Origin: Styela clava
Lineage: Eukaryota; Chordata; Ascidiacea; Stolidobranchia; Styelidae
Assembly: GCF_964204865.1 (NCBI RefSeq)
Contig: NC_135260.1
Location: forward strand, 20,258,001-20,322,000
Length of the DNA: 64,000 nt
Direction: 5' to 3'
This document shows, piece after piece, positions 1 through 11,000 of this stretch; position 1 is the stretch's first letter; each line of letters begins with the position of its first letter. A model generated the notes under the pieces. That model had not been told where the DNA came from. It did no database searches and worked only from the letters and a program-made list of their open reading frames with translations. A program made the position numbers and the translations under genes.

Positions 1-1021
1 TCGCATTTATGTTATGCACTTTTGTCCCAGATTTTTTTTTAAATATGCTTTTAGGTTCTTACACTATCGCTTAATTGCATATTTAATTTGTTATCTTCAA
101 AGCATGCCACTGTTCGTAGAGCTTAGCGATAGTTATAGATGGATGAAATATGCACTAATCAAGGTCGTGAGAATCACTCTTGTAAACCATCGTCTCTACC
201 TTTTTTGCATCATAACTGGTAACTATACGAGAGGTCGTGGTACCCCGTCTCATCGACTTTCCTTTCGCCCAGGAAGCAGGAATCTCTTTGACTGTTAAGG
301 TTTTCGTGCTATTTCTTGACAGTGAAATCCATCACCCTTAAATTTCATAAATATCAGGATTGGTTAACCATTTTATTCCAGTGATATCTACTTACATTTA
401 CTGTGTACGTACATAATTCATTTCTTGCCTGAATTTTTCTTTAATTTCACCGTTGGGCTATCAGATGGTATCGTATCCTAGACCTGTCATCATTCATGCA
501 TCATTAATACTGAGTTGAAAATGTTGAATTTACTTTGGTATGGTCGTCCGATTCTGGAGTATGACATATATACAGTTTATAGATTTCGCGTAGTTTCTTT
601 TATCTTTCTTTTGCTTGAATGATTTAATTCCTTTAGTTTAAAAATTTTGGGTACAATCATACACAAACGGCAGAAGTTTAAGTGTTAAATAAATTTTCCT
701 AATTTTGTGTATTTAAAAATTTGTTAATTCTGTTTTTCGGGTTAACCTCTATGCTTATCATTGAATATGTTAATGTTGGGAAGTCTCTTTTTGAATTCCA
801 AAATTCATTACAATAGTATATTGATACTTTCAAAAGTCATTGCAAATTTTTCTGACGTCGTTCAGAAATGTGACTTACCCAAATTAAGTGTCAAACTGAG
901 ATTGTATTCATGATGAATAGCATTTGCAGAATACAAATTCATGATAGCAACTATTTATTTGTCACAGATTATCTTCTTAGTTCTCTCTCTTCTCTTAGTT
1001 AGTATATAGAGTAATAACATT
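1..1021. other. Upstream flank of the TM6SF gene
   Basis: AT-rich sequence with no coding stretch I can support; the short frame at 14-298 has no domain or splice logic. The last part (about 975-998) is a pyrimidine-rich tract ending in TTAG, described separately. No convincing TATA box or CpG-rich promoter was seen. Confidence 0.5.
975..998 (+). promoter_or_regulatory. Candidate 3' splice acceptor (5'UTR intron or trans-splice site)
   Basis: A run rich in T and C (TTCTCTCTCTTCTCTTAG) ends in AG at 997-998, only 23 bases before the TM6SF start codon at 1022. This is the form of a 3' splice site. It could end a 5'UTR intron or accept a spliced leader, as happens in tunicates and some other animals. 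Only the motif is seen; its use is inferred. Confidence 0.35.
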
Positions 1022-2982
1022 ATGAATCTTCAAGGAACCATTGTTGCATTTCTTGTGTCCCAGTCATCATGGGGACTCCTGTATATTGTTGGATCAACTT
1101 CCATTATTAGAAATCCACTTGTAATGCTTGCAGCTGGTGTCATATTCATTCCGGGATTTGCAATTCTTTTACGCAAGCTTCTACCATCAGTTTATGAAGA
1201 CAATTTGGGAACACATAAGAGAAACTGGTTCTTTTACATGTGCTGTCTTTTTTCTTGGTCGTGTGTAATAGACCTTGTATTATGTCTGGAATCACTTGGC
1301 TATATCGACGGATACATGGACTTTTATTTGGAAAGCGGGGAACCCTATTTCATTACTTCATTTGGAATTTATATCAATATGTGGGATGCAGTTATTCACT
1401 ACATTCTCTATCTTACTATTATTTACAAATATGACAACAAACAGGACTACAGAAGTTATGGCATTTACTGGCTGGGTTCGATGCTTGCGGGAATGTTTGT
1501 TCTCACGATTGGAGCGATTGTAGGAAGTTACGGAAATGACCTTCATCCTGCTATGTTTCTCAACATTCCTTACATAATATTGCCATTCTGTGCTCTTGTA
1601 TACTTATTAAGATTACCTAGAGATGAAAATTCACCTGTACAAGAATACCCTCCTGCAGAATTGAGGTAAGTGGTTGTCACTTGTACGATTTCACGGGTGG
1701 TGATCTTTTGTGTAAATGGCGAACAAAGGTGTAGTTATAATGTGGGTCTCCGTGTGATTGGTGGTAGTCTGTCCGAGCTTGAATAATTATCTTCCACATA
1801 ATTTAAGTATGTTGTGCTATGGTAAGCTCTTCAAATGTTTATTCACAGTGACCAGGTATAATAGTTATAATATATCTGGATCACATCATTTTTTGTGTCA
1901 TGAAGAGCCCTTGGAACTTGGAACATATTGCATTGCATTGCAAGAACTTGGACATATTGCATTCCATAAAAGTTTTTCTATTTCTTCCAGATCAAAATCC
2001 ATTGGAGCATTTGATATCCTTGTAATATTAGGTTTGATTGCATCAACTGTGATTGGTTTTGTTCGAGGTCTCGCTTCTCTTGGATCGCCCTTCCCAATGA
2101 TTGTTCATTACGTTAAGGAATATGAACCTTATCTGTCAGATCCGACCAAGTTTGGAGCATTGCATTGTCTTTTCAATTTTGTTTACTGCTTACCAGCTCA
2201 GGTGGTAATGTAATATCAATTCTTTCTGCTAGTATTCAGTTGGATGTTGTATCATGCATAAAAAATCATTATTAAACTAATATGTATTCTTCATATCAGA
2301 TGTTTCTCATGAAAAAATATTTTTGGGAATGAGAAGAGTGTCCGAAAAGAATTTTAGGTGTATATTTGACCATATTTTTGTTATCCAGTTGAGAAAATCC
2401 AACTAGTCTTTGTGGGTTATATCTTTCTGTCATCCTCTCTCTGGCAGTTTTTCTGAACACATGCAAGGGTGCCATCGATAAAGGAACATGTCCATGTTTG
2501 GGCCGCTATTAACTAAGCTTGCTTGACAGAATAAAATAAAAAATTTAGCCAAGGTTGTGAGTGGTGTAATGTTACGGGACCAAACCTCTTCAAATTTAAT
2601 ATTCATTTGTATCCTTTATTCATTCAAATATCCAGGTGATGCTGATTTATGCATTGGTTAAAGGAGGGGGAAAATGGGCGGATGATTTGTCAACAATTTT
2701 ATCTGGTGCAATGGCACAGGTGGGATATTTCCGATTATTTGTTTTACAAAACCCCTTTCTCTTATTAGTTCAATTTTGACTAATTTATAATCAATTTATT
2801 TTTTCATTTAGGGTGTATTTTTTCATGCATTGGCTGCTATATCAAGTCTGACTCCTTTGGAATTCCGTGTTGTCAGTAATGTTGAATTTTTCTTGGTATT
2901 GAACGCTCTTATTGTCCTGGTTTCTCATTTTGCTATGTTCCGTCTTAAACAGAAGAAGAACGAACATTTGAAGTTCCAATAA
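1022..2982 (+). CDS. TM6SF: TM6SF-family multi-pass membrane protein (TM6SF1/TM6SF2-like), 4 exons
   Basis: The coding sequence joins 1022-1665, 1991-2201, 2636-2719 and 2812-2982 (1,110 nt, 369 aa plus stop). All introns (325, 434 and 92 bp) are GT-AG and the phases agree: the first junction splits an Arg codon and the other two fall between codons. Recognition rests on strong similarity to vertebrate TM6SF1/TM6SF2 throughout, including MDFYLESGEPY and YGIYWLGSM in exon 1, YEPYLSDP in exon 2 and FRVVSNVEFFLVLNALI in exon 4. Length matches the family (about 370 aa). Members are polytopic ER/ERGIC proteins with two EXPERA domains; human TM6SF2 acts in lipidation and secretion of lipoproteins. 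The first EXPERA region lies in exon 1 (about aa 55-200), the second in exons 2-4. The C-terminus is short and basic (LKQKKNEH). Exon 1 alone encodes 214 codons, unlike the many-exon vertebrate genes. Choice between TM6SF1 and TM6SF2 is not possible here. Confidence 0.93.
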
Positions 2983-2983
2983 A
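2978..2983 (+). terminator. AATAAA polyadenylation signal overlapping the TM6SF stop codon
   Basis: The hexamer AATAAA spans the TAA stop (2980-2982). It is the only canonical signal I found in the first few hundred bases of 3' flank; AATAAG near 3056 is weaker. If used, the 3'UTR would be only tens of bases long. Confidence 0.35.
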
Positions 2984-3344
2984 TCGGATTGAGTGGAAAT
3001 ACTTTTACAAATTTTAGAAAATTTTTTCTTCAATTCCTTTATCATTAATCGTTATAATAAGTTTGTGATCTATCTACACTGTTGTGAGTTTCTCTATAAA
3101 TTTTGTGTACTGTATTTTTGGGGATGTATTTTATCAAGAACACTATTTCATATTTTCTTGAACAATTTTGTATGAGAAACTAATCCAAAATTTCTTTATA
3201 TGGATACCATGAAGTCCATGGCTTCATTTGGCAAACTCATTAACATGAAACGTTCTGAATTTAGACTCTTGTTTTTGGATCTGATTTGTGAAAAAACACT
3301 GATTATGTATGTTATAGGATTTTCAATAATGGTATTATAGTGTA
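2983..3344. other. TM6SF 3' flank
   Basis: AT-rich flank without coding potential. From about 3,345 the sequence becomes similar to 27,090-27,170, which marks the left edge of the duplicated units. Confidence 0.5.
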
Positions 3345-3407
3345 CTCGATGACCAGTGACCACAATTCCATGGGACTTCTTGCGTCGGTGCTAGTGATGT
3401 GTATAAT

Positions 3408-3560
3408 GGTTTTATTACATTTGAACCCGCGACAATTGCACCTATGGAATTTTTTATTTATACATTTGAACCCATACTAACCCTGGATTTTAGCACCCTC
3501 ATATAGATTGAACCCGCGGATACACGGGCGCAAATGTATGGGTTCGAATTTACCGTCACC
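3408..3560. mobile_element. Mutator-like MITE, copy 1
   Basis: A 153-bp element beginning GGTTTTATTACATTTGAACCC and ending in CCGTCACC, with repeated ATTTGAACCC arms in inverted orientation. It is flanked by an imperfect 9-bp duplication (GTGTATAAT / GCGTCTAAT). Unit C lacks it at the equivalent place (around 27,155). Related copies lie at 57,376-57,578 and 63,009-63,144. Confidence 0.7.
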
Positions 3561-4063
3561 GCGTCTAATATGAACATAATATGGGCTGGCGCATAGTGTT
3601 TAATCCAGATAATAAGTTTCAGTATGTGTTCATGATTTTTAACAATATTTACTATGCAGTTACAATATTTTATTGCGGTTATTTTTTCTATAAATATTGG
3701 TGCCAAATTTTCAATACTGTATCTTGATTCACTGATTAGCATTGGACTTCAATACAATATTCAATACTTGTTTGTATCTTTCTCCACAATCTGCGCACGA
3801 TTTTTCGTTGAGCAAACACATTTTGGGTTGGTATTAAACTTTTGTACAGGAATGAATGTAAATCGTGGCTTTCAATCAAAAGGCAAATTTTCTTTCAAGT
3901 AGGCTCGGGTTGACTTTTGGCGTAAGTGTGGTAGTTTGATTTTAAGACGTATGGCCAAGAAAGCTCCGGCTAATATTTGTTAATTGTCCGTAGTCCCGCA
4001 GATCTGGCGAGACTGTCACAAGCTTAAGCTCGATTGTATTTTCCCCATCACGTGGTATATGTA

Positions 4064-5047
4064 GGGGAAGGTGGGGCACGTTGGGACATAGGACACAGTG
4101 AAAAATCAGCTCTCACACTAATACTATATTCGGAATCCGGTCCGCGGTTTGATGTTTCAATCCGCCCTTCGGTGAGTTACAACGTCCCCGCAAACGGACA
4201 GCGGACGGGTAGAGCGACGCAAGCTATGAGGTGAAATTGGTTTTGGGGGGTCGAAACTAAAATTTTACCGTTCCAGTTTTTTCTTTTTCCTAACTTAGCC
4301 TTTTCAACGTGACAAACCACCGTCTGATATCTTTCAGCTATAGTCCACTGTGAAATATTTATAACGTTGGCGAGTGGATGGGCCTTCCGAATTTTGCCGT
4401 GGGATGATCTGAAGATATTTGTTGATTATGGGGAACAATGGACCGGGGTTCAGTGGGACATGCCCTACATGGCACAATTTGACAGTGTTTGATACAACAA
4501 GTGCTTAGAGACCTAGAAATGCGTTATATTTTTATGTAACATTATGGTATCTTTCGACTCATGGTCCAATATGAAATATAATCGAGAATCAAAAATATTT
4601 CCAGATTTAGATTCGGATTAGAAAATAATTTAATTTGTAAGCGAATTTTTTGGTGAAATATCTGAAATATTTCGGTTGAACATTGATTTTAAAAATCTTA
4701 AATCTTCAAATTTGAGGTCTCCCTGTTCTTTAGACGATTATGCTGATTCCCTTGATTGATTGCTTATTTTTAAGGGCATACTTCGTTGAATTTTAACAGA
4801 ATGACCCATTGTGCCCCAGGGTCTGTCCGAATGTGCCCCACAAGTGGGGTACAGTGGGACACTTGACAAACGTTTTTCAAAGCATTTTGGTGGTAAGATG
4901 TGTGTCGCAAGGGAATTTCTTAGTCGCTGAATAAAAACTACATTTAGCCCTCTCTGCATTAATCCCGCAAAGTCATATGAATGTGCAGAATAAAGGGCTC
5001 AAAATATGAAAAAGAAAAAAAGTGTCCTAACCTTCCCCACTTTCCCC
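4064..5047. mobile_element. Tc1/mariner-like non-autonomous element, copy 1
   Basis: A 984-bp element flanked by TA dinucleotides (4062-4063 and 5048-5049). Its ends are inverted repeats of the form GGGGAAGGTGGGG. Unit C, without the element, reads through the site near 28,950. The TA duplication and inverted ends suggest the Tc1/mariner superfamily. No transposase is seen inside, and the frames at 4034-4234 and 4738-4959 have no recognisable domain. Sister copies are at 8,643-9,458 and 46,130-47,131. Confidence 0.7.
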
Positions 5048-5602
5048 TACGTGCTTTGGGTGAGGATTCGCTGTGGAGTTGATACAATGGCCAACATGAG
5101 TCGAAAGATGATCCGAAGTGAATGTTTCTGCCAGTCCGTCAACCTTGTTTGTAAGCGGTTCCTGTAGCCAATCAAACAAGTCCTCTATCTTGTCTTTTAA
5201 CCATCAATATATATGATCTCCAAAGCAATATTTTTGGTTTCCTCAAAGTAATAGTCTCTTCACCCTTGTCTTTAAGAGTCTCCACCAATAGGCTTGGCGA
5301 TACATTTTGATACAAAATATTTCTTCATTGTTCCATTCTGTTTATCAGAATATTACCTTACAATATTAACAAAAACCATTTCTAAGTGTTTTCTGTTTGG
5401 CTTTTTTGTTTACTAGGTAATTTACTACTTTGTTACACGTAGGTTTTTCTCGTTGTTTATTTTTATTCAATATATCGTTCTGGTTGTGTGTGAGCGTGCG
5501 GGTAGGCTATGTATAAATCAATAATATAACTTTAGTTTGGTGAATACGAACCACTTCTTTCAACAAAACCTTTACTATTTAAATTTTATACGGTTTAAAA
5601 TT

Positions 5603-6194
5603 CAGGGGTTCTCAACCTGGGGTTCACGAGTAGATTTCAGGGGTTCACCCCCGGGGGTTCACGAGAAGATTTCCATGTGTACTTGGATACGGTTTAAAAT
5701 TCAGGGGTTCTCAACCTGGAGTTCACGAGTAGATTTCAGGGGTTCACGAGAAGATTTCCATGGGTACTTGGATGGCAGTCGAGTTTTTTTTTTTCAATAT
5801 CTTTTAACAAAGGAAGACTAAGTAACTACCAGATGAAAATGAAAGCCAATTGAAACTTAGCGTAAATTTTCACTGATCTAGCGTTGTTGTGATTGTGGCA
5901 CAGTAATGTGAAATTCAGCCAAACTGTGAAATCTTAAAAGACAATGCGCTGCGAGCATTGCAGATTTGCAGAAAGTGATAACTGTGAAATCTTAAAAGAC
6001 AATGCGCTGCGAGTATTGCAGAAAGTGATGTGCTCATCGAAACTTGAGAGATTTCAAGAATTCATTAGCTAGGTGGAGGACAAGGGCAATAACATCAACA
6101 CGGATATTTAATTTAGTTACAGCAGTTGGTCAATAAATTGTTGTTGCAGCAAATTGTCATTCTAATTAACAGAATAAAGGTTGAGAAACCCAGG
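5603..6194. mobile_element. hAT-like non-autonomous element with internal duplications
   Basis: Starts CAGGGGTTCTCAACCTGGGG and ends GGTTGAGAAACCCAGG, an imperfect inverted pair typical of hAT elements. Flanking octamers TTAAAATT and TTTAAATC match at 6 of 8 positions. Units B and C lack it. Inside are two direct duplications: a ~100-bp repeat of the terminal region (restarting near 5,693) and a ~60-bp repeat (5,926 and 5,984). No transposase is encoded. Confidence 0.6.
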
Positions 6195-6490
6195 TTTAAA
6201 TCGAAGAGTGTTATCACTATAAAGCGATTATAATTAGAAAATCTGTAAATTATGTATCTGGAATTGCGTCTCCGTACTCTATAATATTATGTTTACTAAA
6301 TATAACTTCGACTCAGAGACATTCGAGAAAACGACTTTGACGCTCTTGCGTTTACAATTCCAACATCACATCCCACGCTTATCTCATTAAAATGATTCCG
6401 TTTTTGTCAATACTTTTATATTTCAGAACATAAATCATATTTACACAAAACATAAATCAAATAGTCAAACGATTTTGTAATATATATATA

Positions 6491-7460
6491 TTAGTTACAG
6501 CCATCCTCGACGTCCATTACCCATCTCATACCCATCTGCTCGAATATTCCGTTCATTTTATTTGCAAATTGCGATACAAAGTGATTTTTTGGAACACATT
6601 TAGTCGCAGGTGCCTTCTTTCCCTTTTGTTCAGTTGTCTCGGCGTTTGTTTTGCTTGCTACAGTAGTTTCTGGGCCCGCCTTTACTGAACTTTTAACTAA
6701 ATCTGTTTCCTGGATTGTCAAATCTTTATCTTGGTTGGTAGGTAATTTCAGAATTGTTTTGGTACTTTCAAATTCTCTAATCTTTCCGGAAATAGGATAT
6801 TTCTTTTCTGGTTCACATCCTTCTTCTACTTCGGTCTTTATCCAATGCGATAACTTTTCATCGTCGATAGAAAGTGTATAGTTTTGAGGGATTTCAACAA
6901 ATCCGGCTAGAAAGAAATGCAGAAGATACCATGTTATTTCATATGTCCCCGTTTATTTAAAATTGTGGCATACAAATCCATACATTCTTTGCTCATGGTG
7001 TATATCAATACTTATAACTGTGTAATACCCACCTCCTTTCATGACACATCTGCAGTCGTGAACGCAGCAATGCATATTATCAGGATGTTTATTGCAATCT
7101 TCAAATTTAACCAGTTTGTTGTTACATAAGTTGTAGCATGGTACTAAATCACCTTTGAAGCCCCTTTCTGTAACAACAAAAATGATAATAAGAATGGCTG
7201 TCGAGAGTTGTTTAAGTGTAACATCTCATAAGTTAATATTATCATGGATATAATCATATCGAGCTCCGCTAGATGCCTTATCTTTCCTCAGAAAGAAAAA
7301 AAACCGTTTTAAATAAAATTGAGACAAAATTCTTACCTGGTTCACATTGCTGCTGTCCCAATTTGTAGCGAAACTGAAAACATTTGAGTTGAGTGAATGG
7401 TGCTGCTTTAATTTCAAACAAGCTTACCATCAGAAGTAGAGAGACTGTTGCCACATTCAT
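6491..7460 (-). CDS. Cysteine-rich secreted protein, paralog A (224 aa, 3 exons)
   Basis: On the minus strand the coding sequence joins 7460-7337, 7167-7033 and 6906-6491 (675 nt). Both introns (169 and 126 bp) are GT-AG and both junctions split a codon after its first base. The start gives a clear signal peptide (MNVATVSLLLMVSLF..., likely cleavage after Ala-Ala at 19-20). The mature part has 12 Cys: 2 from exon 1, 7 in exon 2 (including the cluster HCCVHDCRC at about aa 74-82) and 3 in exon 3. An N-glycosylation site (NYT, 95-97) follows. A Lys/Thr/Ser/Glu-rich linker (about aa 125-180) leads to a C-terminal region ending EDGCN. I do not recognise the family. The CC-HD cluster recalls phospholipase A2, but its spacing is wrong. 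It probably acts outside the cell as a disulfide-bonded protein. This copy keeps the longest linker of the three open paralogs. Confidence 0.75.
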
Positions 7461-7670
7461 GTTTGATCTACAGAGCTGTAATTGGTAAACACCAAAAAAT
7501 ATTCAAAAATTCATATATATTTCAAAAATAACGCTAAAATAGCAATTTGGCAAGTGAAATAAGTGGAGTCATACACTAAACATTTCCTATTCTCCGAATA
7601 GAAAAAAAGGACATAATATACATTGGCTATCTTTTCTAATAGAAATAAAAGCTGTAGCTGACAGGGACGC

Positions 7671-7775
7671 TAGTTGCGTAACCAGGAATTTTCAAAATGG
7701 GAAGGGGATTTTGAAATTTGTGATTGTGAATTAAAACCGTATCAGCTAGTGGGTCCGGTAGACGCCCTAGACCTG
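7671..7775. mobile_element. Promoter-proximal hAT MITE of gene A
   Basis: A ~105-bp element with ends like TAGTTGCGTAACCAGG and GACGCCCTAGACCTG, 211 bp upstream of the gene A start. Equivalent elements sit upstream of B, C and D, and the C copy shows an 8-bp target duplication. The A copy is the most decayed at its right end. It was inserted before the units duplicated. Confidence 0.6.
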
Positions 7776-7936
7776 GAGGACGAACGCTGTTTTGGGTACA
7801 TATCAACCAGTATACGATCATAATCACGAGGATACTGCATCGTTCTATTTTTATTTTCATTTGAAGGCATTGGAAATGGAATTACGAATTGTGCCATAAC
7901 TTATAAATGTGTAAAGATAGATGGAAACAATATTCA

Positions 7937-8098
7937 ACTAAAGTCTAAGCGACTATAGATAGAAATCATAAGCAACCTTTTTATCGTCCCCGTTTTTGGT
8001 TGTCCCTCCTTGTGTTTCTGCAAGATGCTTGATGTCCCTAAATTTTTGTAGCACTATTTATAATATCCCATGCATCACCTCAAGCGTAATTTTTTCAA
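7937..8098 (-). promoter_or_regulatory. Conserved upstream block of gene A
   Basis: About 480 bp upstream of the ATG. It includes CTAAGCGACTATAGATAG, GCAACCTTTTTATCG and GCAAGATGCTTGATGTCC, nearly identical in units A, B and C and visibly more diverged in D, whose gene is dead. A regulatory role is inferred from this pattern only. Confidence 0.4.
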
Positions 8099-11000
8099 AT
8101 CAGCTTACGGTATACCTCGATTAAAGAGAGTTTCAGAAACCAACATTGGTATTAGTATTTTTTGCTGAATTTGAATAATTTTTGTCACCAAGTGCAATGT
8201 TTATTTAAATCTCCTGTAAATGAATTTTGTGCGTCATAATCCATCAGAATCCGCTTATATTTTTAATTTATGTAAATGCAAATTGTAATACAACAATGAC
8301 TGCAATAATCTTGGAATGTACGACCCAGACGGATTTTCATCTGATAAAATCGTGTGGGACTGAATAAGACTGACAAGAAAAAACTGACAAGAAAGAAATC
8401 CTCACGTTTTCCAATATTGTGAACGTTTCAAATATACATTTTGCTAATGGATAGTAACTGTGTTGATAGGTAGTTAATATCTACAGTAATGCCATTTTGG
8501 TAATACCTTGCGGTAATAAACGCCAATATGTAGCATAGTTATTTATTCCATATTCATTTGATTTTCTACCTACCCATCTTGTCATTATTTTGCACCTGAT
8601 CCTATTTGATGAAGCTGAATGCAAAACACTGGTGTTTGGGTAAGGGAAGGTGGGTCACAGTGGAAAATCAGCTCTCACACTCATACTATATTCGGAATCA
8701 GGTCTGCGGTTCGATGTTTGAATCCGCCCTTCGGTGTGGTACAACGTCCCCGCAAACGGACAACGGCCGTGAAGAGCAACGCAAGTTGGGATGAAATTGG
8801 TTTGTGAGGGTTGAAACCATCGTCTGATATTTTTCAACTTCCACTGTAAAATATTTATAACGTTGGCATGTTGATGTGCCTTCCTAATCTCGACGTGGGA
8901 CAGTCTGAAAATATATGTTTCCTATGAGGAACAATGGATGGGGTTTAGTGGACATGCTCCCCTGAGCACAATTCGACAGTGTTTGATCCGTTAAGTACTT
9001 GAACGCCTAGAGATGCGTTATATTTTGTGTAATATTAATGTGCCATTTGACCCATGGCCCAATATGAAATATATTCTAGATTTAAAAATATTTTTTAAAC
9101 ACAGATTTGTAAAGATAAAAAATTTGCCTTTGGCCGGAATTAGAGATTTTACTTAATAATATATAAATGCTGGTTTTATTTTAAAAATTAAACCATCGTC
9201 TTCTGTTATTTTCAAATATGCCCCAGGGCCTGTCCGAATGTGCACTACAAGTGGGGTACAGTTAGTCACTCGACAGACGTTTTTTTTTTGAAGCATTTTA
9301 GTGAAAAGATGTGTATCGTTAGAGGATTTTTTAGTCGATGAATGAATACTACATTTACCCCTCTCTGCATTAGCCCCGCAAAGTGAAATGAATGTGCAGA
9401 CTATAGAGCTCAAAATATGCAAAAGAAAAGAAGTGTCCCAACCTTTCCCACTTTCTCCTAGTTCATAAATTGGGCAAATGCGTACTTTAGTATTAACTAC
9501 CCTGGATTTTATTTTTCCTTAGCCGTTTTTTTTAGCTAATATCTTTGACATTCTTCATGGAAATCAGTTTCTGTCTTCATGGAATGCTGATACAGAAAAC
9601 AGTTGCAATAAAGAAGATACGTGTATGATATACGATATGTAAGCGTTGTAAATTCACCGCTTTATACACAATAAAAATTAAACGTCAATTATAATTTAAT
9701 AAACTTTGCAAATAAATGTTCGCGTAAAAATTAATGTGAACCATTGTGGAATATCTGATAAAGTTGAATAATATTTTAAATTAAGAAGATCATTGATTGG
9801 ATTTTGTCTTAAAAAGTAAATTTTTTTAGGAAGTTGTCGTCGAACACTATCGAAATTGAATTAGTTTGCAGGTTACACAAACGGCTTTGGTTAGCAGAAA
9901 TGGCATATTTATGATAAAGCACGACATTTACAAATTTGTCAACTAGATTTTGTAAAATAGGAAATGTAATAATGGGCCTGAATGCATCTTATTGTTAGAG
10001 AAACACAACGGAAGCATCGGCTAACCACCTCCATTCCGACATGACGTCCATGTGCGAGCGAAACTATTTTAATTTCTTATGAATAGAATTTTTAAATGTC
10101 ATAATCTACCAAAATTTTCGTCATATGTTCATATGTATGGCTGTACGTATAATTCATTTACATGCATGTATGTTTTAGTGTAAAAATTGTCGTCGAAGAC
10201 CATTGAAAGCGGATTAGTTTGTAGAATAGTAATGTGCCTGAATGCATTTTATTACACAACGGAAACATCGGCTAACCAACTTCATACCGATATAACTCCA
10301 TACGGTGTTGCGGTATACCTAGATTTGAATCGGAATTTTTATAACCAACATTGTTATTAGTAAATTGTTTCGTATAGGTTGAATAATTTATTCATCAGGT
10401 GCAATATTGGAGTTCATGTGCGAGAGCGCCTATTTTAATCTATCGTAAATAGATTTTTGATGTCATAATCCACCAAAATCTGCGTCATCTGTAATATGTG
10501 TTTATATGTATATATGTTTATACGTATAATTCATTTACATGCAAATTGTATTGTAAATAGTCTTGGCAAGTGTATACCTGGCCCAGACAGATTTTTATCT
10601 TTTACAAAACAGGAAACCAAATGAGATAAACAAAAATCTACGATTATTGTTGGGAATGTTCCTTATACATTTTGTTACTGAATTGTAACTATTGGTAAAG
10701 TTACTATTGCGTACATATTACATATAGTCTTTGGGGAACAGAGGTTAGAGCTACAACAAAAACACAAAAATTCATAAAATTATAAGAATTTGTTAATGAT
10801 TTGGTCTAATAAACCAGCACATAACCCATTTGGTTCATATTCTCCCATCCTGCCAGTAGTTTGCACTTGATCTTATATAATTAGAATTAAGGTAAGAGAC
10901 TGGTGATTAGGTAGTTTATAAATTAGCCAAATGGTTATTTTATTATTCAACACTCTCAGTTTTGTTTTTCCGTGAATAATGAAAATTGAAGTTGTATGTT

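Noticed and set aside
14-298. 94-aa frame at the left edge
   Set aside because: No domain, composition of AT-rich noise and no splice context.
7033-7167. Phospholipase A2 active-site motif in the Cys-rich proteins (HCCVHDCRC)
   Set aside because: PLA2 needs CC-x-x-H-D-x-C spacing; here only one residue separates CC from HD and the Ca-binding loop is absent.
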